DNA of 64,000 nt from the NCBI RefSeq assembly GCF_003352185.1, contig NZ_CP029608.1:3658001-3722000 (forward strand). Reading direction: 5' to 3'. A program made the position numbers and the translations under genes. Source of the DNA: Pseudomonas kribbensis. Lineage in GTDB: Bacteria; Pseudomonadota; Gammaproteobacteria; Pseudomonadales; Pseudomonadaceae. Under the pieces are notes generated by a model, which saw only the letters and a program-made list of their open reading frames with translations, had not been told where the DNA came from and made no database searches. This document shows positions 26,000 to 34,631 of the stretch, one piece after another (position 1 is the stretch's first letter; every line of letters begins with the position of its first letter).

Positions 26000-26548
26000 A
26001 TGTCGCTTTACAGTGCGGGCGTCGAGTACGGCATCCATTGCCTGGCGTTTCTGGTGGGCAGCGGCGGTGACAGTCGCGAAGCGAGCGTTCGCGACCTGGC
26101 GGATCTGCAGGGGGTGCCGCTGGATTACCTGGCGAAGATCTTCACCAAACTGGCCAAGGGTAAACTGGTGGTGGCCACCGGCGGTGTACGTGGCGGTTTT
26201 ACGTTGGCGCGCCCGGCGGACGAGATCACCCTGCTCGATATCGTCAACGCCATCGACGGCCCGAAAAACATTTTCGAATGCAGGGACATCCGTGGCCGCT
26301 GCGCGCTGTTTGACGGCTCGCCGCCGGACTGGGCCGTGGACGGAACCTGTTCGATCCACGGGGCGATGATGGTTGCGCAGAAGCGCATGGAAGAAGCCCT
26401 CGCCCAGCAGACCATTCTCGACATCGCCAGAAAGGTCGGACGCAAGGCGCCGGCGGAGTTCAACAGCCAGGTGGAAAACTGGATTCAGGACCGTCGCGAC
26501 AAGAAGACCGCCGGCTCGGGCATCCCGCTCACCGACATCACCGACTGA
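26000..26548 (+). CDS. Rrf2-family transcriptional regulator with three cysteines
   Basis: Winged-helix regulator of 182 residues. The N-terminal part (about residues 1-80) has the Rrf2 pattern: VEYGIHCLAFL, YLAKIFTKLAKGKLV and GVRGGFTLARPADEITLLDIV. Three Cys follow in the cluster region (FECRDI, GRCALF, GTCSIH), as in Fe-S-sensing relatives such as NsrR and IscR, with a C-terminal extension of about 50 residues beyond the last. It is divergent from the NADH-dehydrogenase-like gene, which it probably represses until its cluster is damaged by nitric oxide or oxidants. Cluster binding is inferred from Cys placement only. Confidence 0.9.
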   Translation: MSLYSAGVEYGIHCLAFLVGSGGDSREASVRDLADLQGVPLDYLAKIFTKLAKGKLVVATGGVRGGFTLARPADEITLLDIVNAIDGPKNIFECRDIRGRCALFDGSPPDWAVDGTCSIHGAMMVAQKRMEEALAQQTILDIARKVGRKAPAEFNSQVENWIQDRRDKKTAGSGIPLTDITD

Positions 26549-26553
26549 CAGGC

Positions 26554-26592
26554 AAAAAAAAGCAGAAACCGATCACACGGTTTCTGCTTTTT
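26554..26592. terminator. Bidirectional intrinsic terminator
   Basis: Perfect AAAAGCAGAAACC / GGTTTCTGCTTTT stem with an 8-base loop, A-run on one side and T-run on the other, serving the convergent Rrf2 and lipoprotein genes. Confidence 0.9.
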
Positions 26593-26610
26593 CATTTCGG
26601 CCGTTCTGCC

Positions 26611-26946
26611 TCAGAGGCAATCGCGTACCGATTTGCGCAGCGAGCCGGACTTGGCCCACGGCGGCCCCTGGTACAGCGACACGCGACTGCCATCCTTGTA
26701 TTTCACGATATCGAGAATCTCGTCGGCCGTGACGATGCTCGGCGCCGTGATCCGGTAACCGTTGGAAATCGCGACCTGCGAAGTCTTGGGAATATCCTGC
26801 TGCCACAACGGCAACACGCATGCGGCGTAGTCCTTGGGAGCCTTGCCACTGACCTTGCTGAGATTCGGCTCGCCCGGGACCAGCGATGCCGGCAGCGAAC
26901 ACCCGGCCAACGCGGCCATCAGCAGGCCTCCGATCAACATCCGCAT
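26611..26946 (-). CDS. Small lipoprotein, unknown function
   Basis: A 111-residue protein with a signal peptide and lipobox LAGC (Cys at residue 16), so lipidated and held in the outer or inner membrane facing the periplasm. Two further Cys (in AACVLP and at the C-terminal VRDCL) could form a disulfide. The rest is a compact domain with no family I recognise. It is convergent with the Rrf2 gene and shares its terminator. Confidence 0.75.
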   Translation of the reverse strand: MRMLIGGLLMAALAGCSLPASLVPGEPNLSKVSGKAPKDYAACVLPLWQQDIPKTSQVAISNGYRITAPSIVTADEILDIVKYKDGSRVSLYQGPPWAKSGSLRKSVRDCL

Positions 26947-27174
26947 ATTGAATCCTTCATCTGAAAAAGCGCGAATTTACCCTGTTACTGGTTGAACATC
27001 CATCGTGGCGCAATGCTTTGACCCCGAAAACCGGGCTCTCTGGCGTCACGGCAAACCATTGCTCCGACCAACGGCAGCTTGTTCACGCCCGTTCAGCTCG
27101 TTGACCAGAACCACTTGCCCCGCTCCCGGAAAATGCGGCTACTATTTTCTACCGAGAATGTTCCGGAGGTGATC

Positions 27175-27414
27175 ATGCGGCTCAATGAATACGAACACGA
27201 ACTTCAACGTGACCTGCAAAGCGTGGCATCGGACCTGAGATGGTCGGCGGTCGACCTCAAGCGTATTGCCGAGCAGTTGCGCAAGTCCGGCAACGAGGCG
27301 GATGCGCAAAGCGTGCTCAGGTCCTGCGAGGTGCTGCAAAGCGATGAAGAACGTTTGCAACTTTATGCCAGGGAAGTGAAGGCCCGCGCCATCAGCCGAA
27401 CCAAAATCCACTGA
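27175..27414 (+). CDS. Small helical protein, 79 aa, unknown
   Basis: A highly charged, alpha-helical protein with no membrane segment; heptad-like spacing (EYEHELQRDLQSVASDLRW, VDLKRIAEQLRK) suggests a coiled coil. The ATG at 27175 is chosen because GGAGGTGATC directly precedes it, an excellent ribosome-binding site; an in-frame ATG 96 bases upstream lacks one. It is followed by a strong terminator. Function unknown. Confidence 0.75.
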   Translation: MRLNEYEHELQRDLQSVASDLRWSAVDLKRIAEQLRKSGNEADAQSVLRSCEVLQSDEERLQLYAREVKARAISRTKIH

Positions 27415-27429
27415 CACCTTCCCCAAAAC

Positions 27430-27458
27430 AAAAAGCCCCGGACAATCCGGGGCTTTTT
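27430..27458. terminator. Bidirectional intrinsic terminator
   Basis: AAAAAGCCCCGGA / TCCGGGGCTTTTT perfect stem with a 3-base loop between the convergent 79-aa and 62-aa genes. Confidence 0.9.
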
Positions 27459-27470
27459 CATTGCAGGCCT

Positions 27471-27659
27471 TCAGCCTGTCTTGCGGCCGTGGGTGCGGCT
27501 TTTGTAACCCGGAAGTGCAGCGGCATACGCCAGTGCTTCCTCCCGGCTGGCGAAAGACGCCAGTCGATCACCCTGCGTGCAGACCCGCCACGGGCCGTTG
27601 TTCACGCTGAGTACGTCGTAGCCATTCATGTGCATTTTGTTCAGCATCGCCATGCTCAT
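27471..27659 (-). CDS. Small protein, 62 aa, unknown
   Basis: Starts at the ATG at 27659, directly after AGGAGGTGCCT, a near-perfect ribosome-binding site; a longer frame upstream has none. The sequence has the YDVLSVNNGPWRV...ASFASREEALAYAAAL pattern of short single-domain proteins with a strand-strand-helix look, similar in layout to the 67-aa protein encoded at 55669-55872. The C-terminus is basic. Function unknown. Confidence 0.72.
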   Translation of the reverse strand: MSMAMLNKMHMNGYDVLSVNNGPWRVCTQGDRLASFASREEALAYAAALPGYKSRTHGRKTG

Positions 27660-27875
27660 AGGCACCTCCTGTCGACTATCGATCAACTGCACTTTTGCAC
27701 CTTACACCGGGTGCGACAGGGTGTGCCGACCAGACGTCGCCCCACAGCGGCGTCAAGCGTCTGGCACTTTTGCGCTTTTCGACCACTCTGACATCACAAG
27801 CGCCTCTAAACCAAGGCACGGCTTGAATATTGCATTTTCATGACCGATTCATGACAACCGGCAATCGGGTAACAA

Positions 27876-28238
27876 ATGAAAGTACGTGCAACCATCATCT
27901 GCGAACAGGATCGACACATTCTCCTGGTGCGCAAACCCCGATGCCGCTGGAACTTGCCGGGCGGCAAGGTCGAGCCCGGCGAGACCAGGGCCGACGCCGC
28001 GACGCGTGAACTTGAGGAAGAAACCGGCCTGCTCGCCGATGGCATGCTGTATCTGATGGAGCTGGAGGCTGGCGGCACGCGCCACCATGTCTACGAGGCG
28101 TCGGTACTGAATATTGATGAAGTACGGCCACAGAACGAGATCATCGATTGCATCTGGCATCCGTTGAATGCGGTGCAGAACCTGAGTGTCAGTGAAGCAA
28201 CCCTGCAGATCGTCCGCGCCTTTCAGCGCCGACTGTGA
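27876..28238 (+). CDS. Nudix hydrolase
   Basis: A 120-residue pyrophosphohydrolase, cytosolic and Mg-dependent. The complete Nudix box, [23 protein letters not shown], spans residues ~29-51 with the catalytic Glu residues in REL-EEET. The small single-domain size fits house-cleaning of oxidised or unusual nucleotides or sugar nucleotides. No second domain reveals the substrate. The upstream region is short and no operon partner is evident; the DUF1652 gene is convergent, with its stop 1 bp past the Nudix stop. Confidence 0.92.
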   Translation: MKVRATIICEQDRHILLVRKPRCRWNLPGGKVEPGETRADAATRELEEETGLLADGMLYLMELEAGGTRHHVYEASVLNIDEVRPQNEIIDCIWHPLNAVQNLSVSEATLQIVRAFQRRL

Positions 28239-28239
28239 G

Positions 28240-28482
28240 TCAACCGGCGAACGCCCGACGCCCGGCACTCATTTCAGTGCGCAACTCACCGATGAAGTTG
28301 GAGATGTCACGAATGGTGACCAGATGCTCCGGTGATACACCGTTGAGCAGCAGATCGACCCGCCCGCTGTCCGGCTCGTAAACCTTGATCTGCAACAGCC
28401 CCTGCCCCGTTTCCGTGCAGTCACAGTAAAGGGGCGAAAAGCCGGACTCGACGATGCGGCAAATGTCGGCAATGGCAAGCAT
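28240..28482 (-). CDS. DUF1652 protein
   Basis: An 80-residue protein of a family found mainly in pseudomonads: MLAIADICRIVESGFSPLYCDCTETGQG...VKVYEPDSGRVDLLLNGV with two close Cys in YCDC. GAGGCG lies 7 bases before the ATG at 28482; an in-frame ATG 45 bases upstream is less good. Function of the family is not known to me. It is convergent with the Nudix gene. Confidence 0.82.
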   Translation of the reverse strand: MLAIADICRIVESGFSPLYCDCTETGQGLLQIKVYEPDSGRVDLLLNGVSPEHLVTIRDISNFIGELRTEMSAGRRAFAG

Positions 28483-28604
28483 GGGCGGACGCCTCGCGGG
28501 CGAAGGATCGGTCGATCGATTGAGCATAGATGAGCTTTTTCGACCTTGCGCGAGCGCTCGATCGCAGAAAATGCCAACCGCTTCACATCCTTGCGCAACA
28601 CCGA

Positions 28605-29504
28605 TCAGTTGGCGTCGCGCCCCCAGATCCAGTTCCAGATTCCCGGCAATTGCACCGGATCCGAGCTTTTCTGCACCGTACGCGCCAGTGCTGCTTTCTC
28701 CAGCAGTGCATGATCGTCGTAGAAGGGTTTATCGGCCAGGTGCACGCCTGTGGCAGCAGCGCTGTCGAGCAGAATTTGCAGATACTCGCGGGCATGTCGC
28801 GCGGTATAGCGGTTGAGGTCATGGAAGGTCACCACCACCGGAATCACTCCGTCCACCGTCGGCAATTCACCGAGGGCGATCCGCTCTCGCACTTCCGACA
28901 GCTGACGCAACATATTGGCCCGGCGTCTGGGACTGCCGTTGAAGCCCCAGATCTTGCCGTCGTTGGCGCTCAGGTCCGTGAGCAATACATGCAGACCATG
29001 TCGCTGATAGGCCGCGAACGTACGCTTGTCGTAGTTCCAGAAAGGTGGGCGCAACAAAATCGGTGGTGCACCGGTGATCGCCGCGATGTCCGCCATGCCG
29101 TTGGTCAGTGAGGTTTCAAGCTCCTGCGGATCGAGCGAACGGTGATTGGTGTGCCAATGCGTGGCGGTGTGAAATCCGAGAATGTGCCCTTCATCGTGCT
29201 CGCGATGCATGATCCGCCGGCCGATTTCGCTGTTGCCGGCCCTTGGCGCACGGGTCTGGACGAAAAACACCGCTTTGATGTTCGGTTGCAGCGGGTTGTC
29301 TTTCAGGCTGTCGAGCACGGTTTCGGTGGGGTTGTAGAAACTCGAAGCGCTGGGGCCGTCATCGAAGGTCAGCAGAAACTTCACCGGCGCCTGCGCATCC
29401 AGCCGCGAACGGGTTTGCTCGGTCAGTTCGATGGGAGCGGCAATGCAACCGGCCAGCCCGGTGATGATGGACGCAGCGCAGAAAAGCTTGAACCAGAGTT
29501 TCAT
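28605..29504 (-). CDS. Polysaccharide deacetylase-family lipoprotein
   Basis: Metal-dependent carbohydrate esterase-4 (NodB) fold protein of 299 residues that removes acyl groups from a glycan or related substrate. The signal peptide ends in lipobox LAGC (Cys 20), so it is membrane-anchored and periplasm-facing. Family motifs are visible: TFDDGPS (~49-55) with catalytic and metal Asp, FHTATHWHTNH (~111-121) with metal His, and RPPFWNYD (~153). It stands alone between the DUF1652 gene and a binding-protein gene, so the glycan target is not indicated by context. Confidence 0.88.
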   Translation of the reverse strand: MKLWFKLFCAASIITGLAGCIAAPIELTEQTRSRLDAQAPVKFLLTFDDGPSASSFYNPTETVLDSLKDNPLQPNIKAVFFVQTRAPRAGNSEIGRRIMHREHDEGHILGFHTATHWHTNHRSLDPQELETSLTNGMADIAAITGAPPILLRPPFWNYDKRTFAAYQRHGLHVLLTDLSANDGKIWGFNGSPRRRANMLRQLSEVRERIALGELPTVDGVIPVVVTFHDLNRYTARHAREYLQILLDSAAATGVHLADKPFYDDHALLEKAALARTVQKSSDPVQLPGIWNWIWGRDAN

Positions 29505-29637
29505 GTTTTGCCTTGAGCCCGACCGTTGCGGTCACGTTGTCGATTGGCAAAACTCCCTCGCCGCTGCTGCCTCCCTGCGACCCACCGAAATGGGCCGAGG
29601 TTGGATAAAGATAACAGGGTTTTGTTCCGGTGCTCAC

Positions 29638-30585
29638 TCAGTGTGCCAATGCCTGCTGGAACGAGGTGTCGATAATCCCCGCAGTGCTCAGTGGAGCCGG
29701 CAACGCCTTGACCTTGAACAGGAAATCCGCGGTGCCTTGCAGGTCGGCAGCGGCTTGCTGATCCACCGGGCCGACCGTCATGTGCGCCTGGCGCAACCAG
29801 TGCCGCGAGACCTCTTGATCGAGATTGGCTTTCTTCGCCCACAGATCCGCGTATTCATCGGTGTGACTGTCGACCCAGGCCCGGGCCTGTTTCAGGCGAC
29901 CGAGGAAGTCGGCAATCGCCTCACGCTTGCTGTCGATGGACGGCGCGGAAGCGGCGATGGCGCTCAACCCAGGCATCAGGTTTTTTGCAGTCAGAATCGG
30001 TCGCGCACCGGAGAACACGATCTGCTGAGAAATGTACGGTTCCCACACCGGGAAGGCATCGATGCTGCCCTGAGGCAATGCCGCTGCCGCGTCAATCGGC
30101 ATCAGTTTGACGAAGTCGACGTAATTCTCCGGCAACCCATTCTGCTCCAGTGCCCGCAGGGTCAACTGCTGGCTCCAGGCACCCGGCCAGTAAGCGATTT
30201 TCTTGCCTTTCAGATCCTCGATGGTTTTCACCGGCGAATCCTTGGGCACCAACAAAGCGATGGTGTCCGGGTTTTGCCTCGACACGCCGATCAGTTTCAC
30301 CGGTGCCTGTTTCGCGGCGAGGAACAGAAAACCCGAATCGCCGAGAAAGCCCAGATCCAGCGAACCGGTCTGTAATGCTTCGGCCAAGGGCGCGGCGGCC
30401 TGGAAGTGTTTCCAGTCGACCGTGTAAGGCGCGTCCTTCAATACCCCGGAAGCTTCTACCGAGGCACGGATGTTGTAGTAATTCTGGTCACCGACGTGCA
30501 GCACCACAGGTTCGGCAGCGTAAGTCAGAGGCGAGGCAATCAAGGCGCTGGTCAACGCAGCACGTAGGAAACGGGAGAGCTTCAT
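29638..30585 (-). CDS. ABC transporter substrate-binding protein, SsuA/TauA-like
   Basis: Periplasmic protein of 315 residues with a Sec signal peptide (cleavage after TYAA, about residue 24). The mature part has the sulfonate/taurine/nitrate binding-protein fold: HVGDQNYYNIRASVEASG, DLGFLGDSGFLFLAAK and a conserved DLKGKKIAYWPGAWSQ segment. It lies alone and divergent from the second binding-protein/permease pair, with about 294 bp between. It probably delivers an alkylsulfonate to a permease encoded next door or elsewhere. Confidence 0.88.
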   Translation of the reverse strand: MKLSRFLRAALTSALIASPLTYAAEPVVLHVGDQNYYNIRASVEASGVLKDAPYTVDWKHFQAAAPLAEALQTGSLDLGFLGDSGFLFLAAKQAPVKLIGVSRQNPDTIALLVPKDSPVKTIEDLKGKKIAYWPGAWSQQLTLRALEQNGLPENYVDFVKLMPIDAAAALPQGSIDAFPVWEPYISQQIVFSGARPILTAKNLMPGLSAIAASAPSIDSKREAIADFLGRLKQARAWVDSHTDEYADLWAKKANLDQEVSRHWLRQAHMTVGPVDQQAAADLQGTADFLFKVKALPAPLSTAGIIDTSFQQALAH

Positions 30586-30879
30586 GGCAAGTCCTGCAAA
30601 GGGGATTTTCTATAGACCATAACGCTCTTACAAATCGCATTTGAAATTCGATTAATGAATAAGCTCAGCACCGCCGACAAGCGCTGTTGGTCTGGCAACA
30701 GTGGCGCGGCACAGTGTTTTCCCGGCAACAGTTCAAAGCGCACAAATCGCATCAAAACCCCGTAAACACGGGACTCGGGGCATATGGCACAGAGCCTGCA
30801 ATATTCCATTCATGCAGGAAGCATTCGATAAAAATATCTTTCTGGACATAAGAAACTGTTGCCTTGCCGGAGCGTGCCC

Positions 30880-31863
30880 ATGAAATCCCGCTTACCCTTT
30901 TCCCGCGTCAAAACGCTGCTCGCGGCCTGCGCTGTGGCCCTGAGCCTGCAACCTCTCACCCACGCAGCGGAAACCCCGCCCGCCGAAGTGCATCTGGACT
31001 ATGCCTATTACTCCCCCGTAAGCCTGGCGCTGAAACATTTGGGTTATCTGGAAAAGGCCCTGCCCCAGAGCAAGGTCAGTTGGGTGCTGAGCCAGGGCAG
31101 CAACCGTTCGCTGGAATACCTCAATAGCGGCGGCGTGGATTTCGCCTCATCGGCCAGCCTCGCTGCGGTGCTGAGCCGCGCCAACGGCAGCCCGATCAAA
31201 TCGGTGTACGTTTACAGCCGCGCCGAGTGGACCGCACTGGTGGTGCGCAAAGACTCGCCGTACCAGACCGTCACCGACCTCAAGGGCAAAAAAATCGCCG
31301 CCACCAAAGGCACCGACCCGTACCTGTTCACTCTGCGCAGCCTGCAACAGGCCGGGCTGAAAAAGGACGACGTCGAACTGGTACACCTGCAACACCCGGA
31401 CGGCCGCACCGCGCTGGAAAAAGGTGACGTCGACGCCTGGGCCGGCCTCGATCCGCACATGGCCGCCAGCCAGGTGCAGGCCGGTTCGCGCCTGCTGTAC
31501 CGCAACCGCGACTTCAACAGCTACGGCGTTGTCAGCGTCACCGAGCAGTACGCCAAGGAACACCCGCAAACCATCGACACCGTGATCAAGGCCTATGAGC
31601 AAGCCCGCGAGTGGTCGGTAAAAAATCCCGATGAACTGGCCAAACTGCTCGCCAACGAATCCGGCCTGCCACTGGACGTGGCCAAACTGCAACTGTCGCG
31701 CACCGACCTGAGCAGCCCGCAACTCACCTCCGCCGACGTACTGGCGTCGAAAGCCGCCGCGCCGATTCTGGTCTCCGAAGAGCTGGTGCGCCGTGGGGTG
31801 AATGTCGATCAGGTCATCGATCAATTGATCGACACCGGTTTCCAGCAAGTCGCCGCCCAGTAA
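30880..31863 (+). CDS. Aliphatic-sulfonate-type ABC substrate-binding protein
   Basis: Periplasmic protein of 327 residues with signal peptide ending in HAAE (about residue 30) and the SsuA fold (DYAYYSPVSLALKHLGYLEKALP; TDLKGKKIAATKGTDPYLFTLRSL). GGAG eight bases before the ATG at 30880 supports this start over one 21 bases upstream. The permease gene follows after 61 bp. Sulfonate binding proteins of this type are normally expressed under sulfur limitation. Substrate unknown. Confidence 0.9.
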   Translation: MKSRLPFSRVKTLLAACAVALSLQPLTHAAETPPAEVHLDYAYYSPVSLALKHLGYLEKALPQSKVSWVLSQGSNRSLEYLNSGGVDFASSASLAAVLSRANGSPIKSVYVYSRAEWTALVVRKDSPYQTVTDLKGKKIAATKGTDPYLFTLRSLQQAGLKKDDVELVHLQHPDGRTALEKGDVDAWAGLDPHMAASQVQAGSRLLYRNRDFNSYGVVSVTEQYAKEHPQTIDTVIKAYEQAREWSVKNPDELAKLLANESGLPLDVAKLQLSRTDLSSPQLTSADVLASKAAAPILVSEELVRRGVNVDQVIDQLIDTGFQQVAAQ

Positions 31864-31924
31864 CCGATCAGGCTTACAACGAATCCGCGTCCGTCGCGGA
31901 TTTGTCGTGAGCGGAGACCCTTCC

Positions 31925-32764
31925 ATGAGCAATGACCTGCCCGCCCGTATCGCCCTGCCGCTGCCCCGCCGACAAAACCGGCCGTTAAATCCGCTCTGGC
32001 GGCGGCGCCTTAAAGGGCTGGCCCTGCCGCTGCTGATCGTGATCGCCCTGGAAATCATCGTGCGCGTCGGCTGGCTGCCGTCCTATCAGATGCCCGCGCC
32101 GAGCGAGGTCTTTGTGACCCTAACCGAACAGGCCGAAGGCGCACTGTGGAAACACATCGGTGCCAGCCTGATTCGCGTGCTGATCGGGTTTGCCATCGGC
32201 GCGAGTCTGGCGCTGGTGTTTGCCGCGTGGGTCGGCCTGAGCCGCGAGGCCGAGGCGTACCTGGAGCCGACGTTCGCCGCGCTGCGCTCGATTCCCAGTC
32301 TGGCCTGGGTGCCGCTGTTGCTGCTGTGGCTGGGCATCGACGAGACTTCAAAAATCGTCCTGATCGCCATCGGCGCGTTCTTCCCGGTGTACGTCAACGT
32401 GGTCGCGGCGATTCGCAACATCGACCGCAAACTGGTGGAGGTCGGCCACATCTATGGTTTCAGCCGCCTGCAACTGGTACGGCGGATTCTGCTGCCCGCC
32501 GCCCTGCCCGGCCTGTTCACCGGTCTGCGCAGCGGCATGAGTCTGGCGTGGATGTTTCTGGTGGCGGCCGAACTGATCGCGGCGACCAAAGGCCTGGGCT
32601 ATCTGCTGAGTGACGGGCGCGAAACCTCGCGTCCGGACATCGTGCTGGCGGCGATCATCGTTCTGGCGCTGCTGGGCAAACTCAGCGACGGCCTGCTCGC
32701 CACACTCGAACGCCGCTGGCTGGCCTGGCGCGACACCTTCGCTGGCCAGGGCAGCAAGGACTGA
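31925..32764 (+). CDS. ABC transporter permease, SsuC-like
   Basis: Integral membrane permease of 279 residues with about six helices. The cytoplasmic EAA loop that contacts the ATPase is visible as EVGHIYGFSRLQLVRRILLPAALPGLFTGLRSG (about residues 172-204). GGAG precedes the ATG at 31925; an in-frame ATG 18 bases upstream is less supported. No ATP-binding-protein gene follows: the next gene is the unrelated SRAP peptidase gene, so this transporter must use an ATPase encoded outside the window. Confidence 0.9.
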   Translation: MSNDLPARIALPLPRRQNRPLNPLWRRRLKGLALPLLIVIALEIIVRVGWLPSYQMPAPSEVFVTLTEQAEGALWKHIGASLIRVLIGFAIGASLALVFAAWVGLSREAEAYLEPTFAALRSIPSLAWVPLLLLWLGIDETSKIVLIAIGAFFPVYVNVVAAIRNIDRKLVEVGHIYGFSRLQLVRRILLPAALPGLFTGLRSGMSLAWMFLVAAELIAATKGLGYLLSDGRETSRPDIVLAAIIVLALLGKLSDGLLATLERRWLAWRDTFAGQGSKD

Positions 32765-32815
32765 CTCGCACAACTAAGCTGAACCTTCAGGCAGTGTTCG
32801 CCGGAGGTTCGGCCA

Positions 32816-33496
32816 ATGTGCGGAAGACTTTCGCAATACCGGGGCATCCACGATTTCGTCGCGGTGCTGAACATTCCCGATGCGCTGATCAATCATGTCG
32901 GCGATACACCGCTGGCACGCTACAACGCGGCGCCCACCACCGCGCTGGCCATTCTTCATCAACACGAACAACGCCTGTACGCCGACAACCTGCGCTGGGG
33001 CTGGCGCCCGCACTGGGCCAGGGATCGCGCGGCACCGATCAATGCGCGGGTCGAAAAGGTCGTTCACGGCCCGTTCTTTCGGGCGATCTGGCGTCATCGC
33101 CTGATCGTGCCGGTCGACAACTGGTTCGAGTGGGTCGACGGGCCGGACAAGAGCCGCCAACCCTGGCTGATCCATCGACTCGATCATCAACCGGTTTTCT
33201 GCGCCGCCATCGGCCAGTTTCCGACACCCGGATCAGAACCACGGGAAGACGACGGCTTTGTGATCATCACCGCCGACAGCGAGGGTGGCTTGCTCGATCT
33301 GCATGATCGCCGACCCATCGTGTTGTCTGCCGAGGGCGCGCGGGAATGGCTCGACCCGGCCACGCCCCTGGAGCGTGCCGAGCAAATGCTCCTGTTCGAA
33401 GGGTTGGGCAGCGAAGCGTTCGAATGGCACAAAGTCGGCAAAGCTGTCGGCAACTCACGCAATCAGGGTGCGGAGTTGATTGAAGTAGTGGGTTAA
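32816..33496 (+). CDS. yedK: SOS-response-associated peptidase (SRAP, YedK/HMCES)
   Basis: A 226-residue single-domain SRAP protein. Members protect abasic sites in single-stranded DNA by forming a covalent link through the N-terminal Cys exposed after removal of Met. Here Cys 2 (MCGR) is present, along with the active-site Asn in ARYNAAPT (~38), Glu of NWFEWVD (~105) and His of LHDRRPIVL (~163). GGAGG precedes the start. No LexA box is obvious in the 51 bp upstream. Role is known from the family, not from context. Confidence 0.92.
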   Translation: MCGRLSQYRGIHDFVAVLNIPDALINHVGDTPLARYNAAPTTALAILHQHEQRLYADNLRWGWRPHWARDRAAPINARVEKVVHGPFFRAIWRHRLIVPVDNWFEWVDGPDKSRQPWLIHRLDHQPVFCAAIGQFPTPGSEPREDDGFVIITADSEGGLLDLHDRRPIVLSAEGAREWLDPATPLERAEQMLLFEGLGSEAFEWHKVGKAVGNSRNQGAELIEVVG

Positions 33497-33711
33497 ATAT
33501 TTTGTGGGCCAGCACGTCTATCGAATAGTCGGAAGACGTGAGTCAAATTGATATCACGCAGCATGTGAGAACCGTTCATTACAGTGAGTGTTTCAAACTC
33601 GAAACAATCATTGAATCAGTCGTTTGATTAAAACCAACCGCCTGTCTGACATTTCAATCGTCATACATACATTTAGTAACACTACAGATAGCATGCGCGC
33701 CGCATTTCCTA

Positions 33712-34059
33712 TTGGCATACCAGTTGACCAAAGAGTCAACAAACCGGGAATACCCTACAAACTTACAAGCCTTGCAGAGAACTAAGTTGCGCGACGATTT
33801 TGCAATCAAACAGGCCAACGGCCTGGAGTGTATTTATCTGTCCATGACAGAACGCTTTCAACTCGACTGTTTTATCGCCCACTACATAAAGACTCGAAAC
33901 CTGCGTGACGTACCCGAGATCGACCGCCTCCTGCGCACCACTCTCCAAAACTATCCCTGCCACCCGCCGGTGATGGTCAACGAGCTGAATGCCTGGATCG
34001 ACAAGACCTTGGGTTATCGGGCGTCACACCCCGATTTCACACAGCTGGACGATCTTTGA
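33712..34059 (+). CDS. Hypothetical protein, about 115 aa
   Basis: The frame runs to a stop directly before a strong terminator and has plausible protein character (LECIYLSMTERFQLDCFIAHYIKTRNL...), but no clear start: TTG at 33712 has no ribosome-binding site, and the first ATG (33844) would leave only 71 residues. The upstream 215 bases are AT-rich relative to the window. I recognise no family. The composition suggests a more recently acquired gene. Confidence 0.55.
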   Translation: MAYQLTKESTNREYPTNLQALQRTKLRDDFAIKQANGLECIYLSMTERFQLDCFIAHYIKTRNLRDVPEIDRLLRTTLQNYPCHPPVMVNELNAWIDKTLGYRASHPDFTQLDDL

Positions 34060-34064
34060 TGAAA

Positions 34065-34096
34065 CGAAAAAGCCCCGCAACCGCGGGGCTTTTTCG
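34065..34096. terminator. Bidirectional intrinsic terminator
   Basis: CGAAAAAGCCCCGC / GCGGGGCTTTTTCG perfect stem with an AACC loop, between the hypothetical gene on the plus strand and the 48-aa gene on the minus strand. Confidence 0.92.
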
Positions 34097-34105
34097 TTGT
34101 GGCGT

Positions 34106-34252
34106 TCAGGGTTTCAGCGGGCGTTCCTGGTCGCGATCGGACAATTCGCGGCTGTCGTCGTGTTTCCAGGTCTGCTCCTTGTGTTTCTCCCGCTCGATCT
34201 CTTCTTCGCTCGGTTCTTCATCTTCTTCGGGACGATTCTGCTCGGTTGCCAT
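34106..34252 (-). CDS. Small highly charged protein, 48 aa
   Basis: A 48-residue protein, MATEQNRPEEDEEPSEEEIE followed by REKHKEQTWKHDDSRELSDR and DQERPLKP. About half of the residues are Glu, Asp, Lys or Arg and no hydrophobic core is seen, so it is probably disordered. GAGGTGAAC directly precedes the ATG and a strong terminator follows the stop, both signs of a real gene. Function unknown. Confidence 0.68.
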   Translation of the reverse strand: MATEQNRPEEDEEPSEEEIEREKHKEQTWKHDDSRELSDRDQERPLKP

Positions 34253-34316
34253 GTTCACCTCGCTGTCATAAGTCATCAGTCATCCTTACAGCGTAGAACA
34301 GATTCAGACAGGCAAC

Positions 34317-34631
34317 TTACAACCACCAGCGCAACAGAAAGAAGAACGCCATGCTCAACAGCATGCTAAGCAACGTATTACGCGTGTAGATCACGAGTCC
34401 GATGGCGACTAACGAACTCAGCAAATAGGGATTGTCCCACTGCAAATTCAGCTGTTTGTCCGGCATGAACACAATCGGCCCGCAAATCGCGGTCAACATG
34501 CCCGGCACGGCGAAACCGAGAAACTGCCGCGCATTGCTGCTCAAACGCACCGGCAGGCGCGGTTCGAGAAACACATAGCGGTTGAGGAACACCAGAATCC
34601 CCATACCGAAAATCACTGCCCAGATCATCAT
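34317..34631 (-). CDS. azlD: AzlD-type branched-chain amino acid exporter subunit
   Basis: Small inner-membrane protein of 104 residues with three or four hydrophobic helices, partner of AzlC in export of branched-chain amino acids and analogues. Its ATGA start overlaps the azlC stop codon, as is usual for this pair. The PRLPVRLSSNARQFLGFAVPGMLTA region is typical of the family. A longer frame running back into azlC is a shadow. Confidence 0.88.
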   Translation of the reverse strand: MMIWAVIFGMGILVFLNRYVFLEPRLPVRLSSNARQFLGFAVPGMLTAICGPIVFMPDKQLNLQWDNPYLLSSLVAIGLVIYTRNTLLSMLLSMAFFFLLRWWL

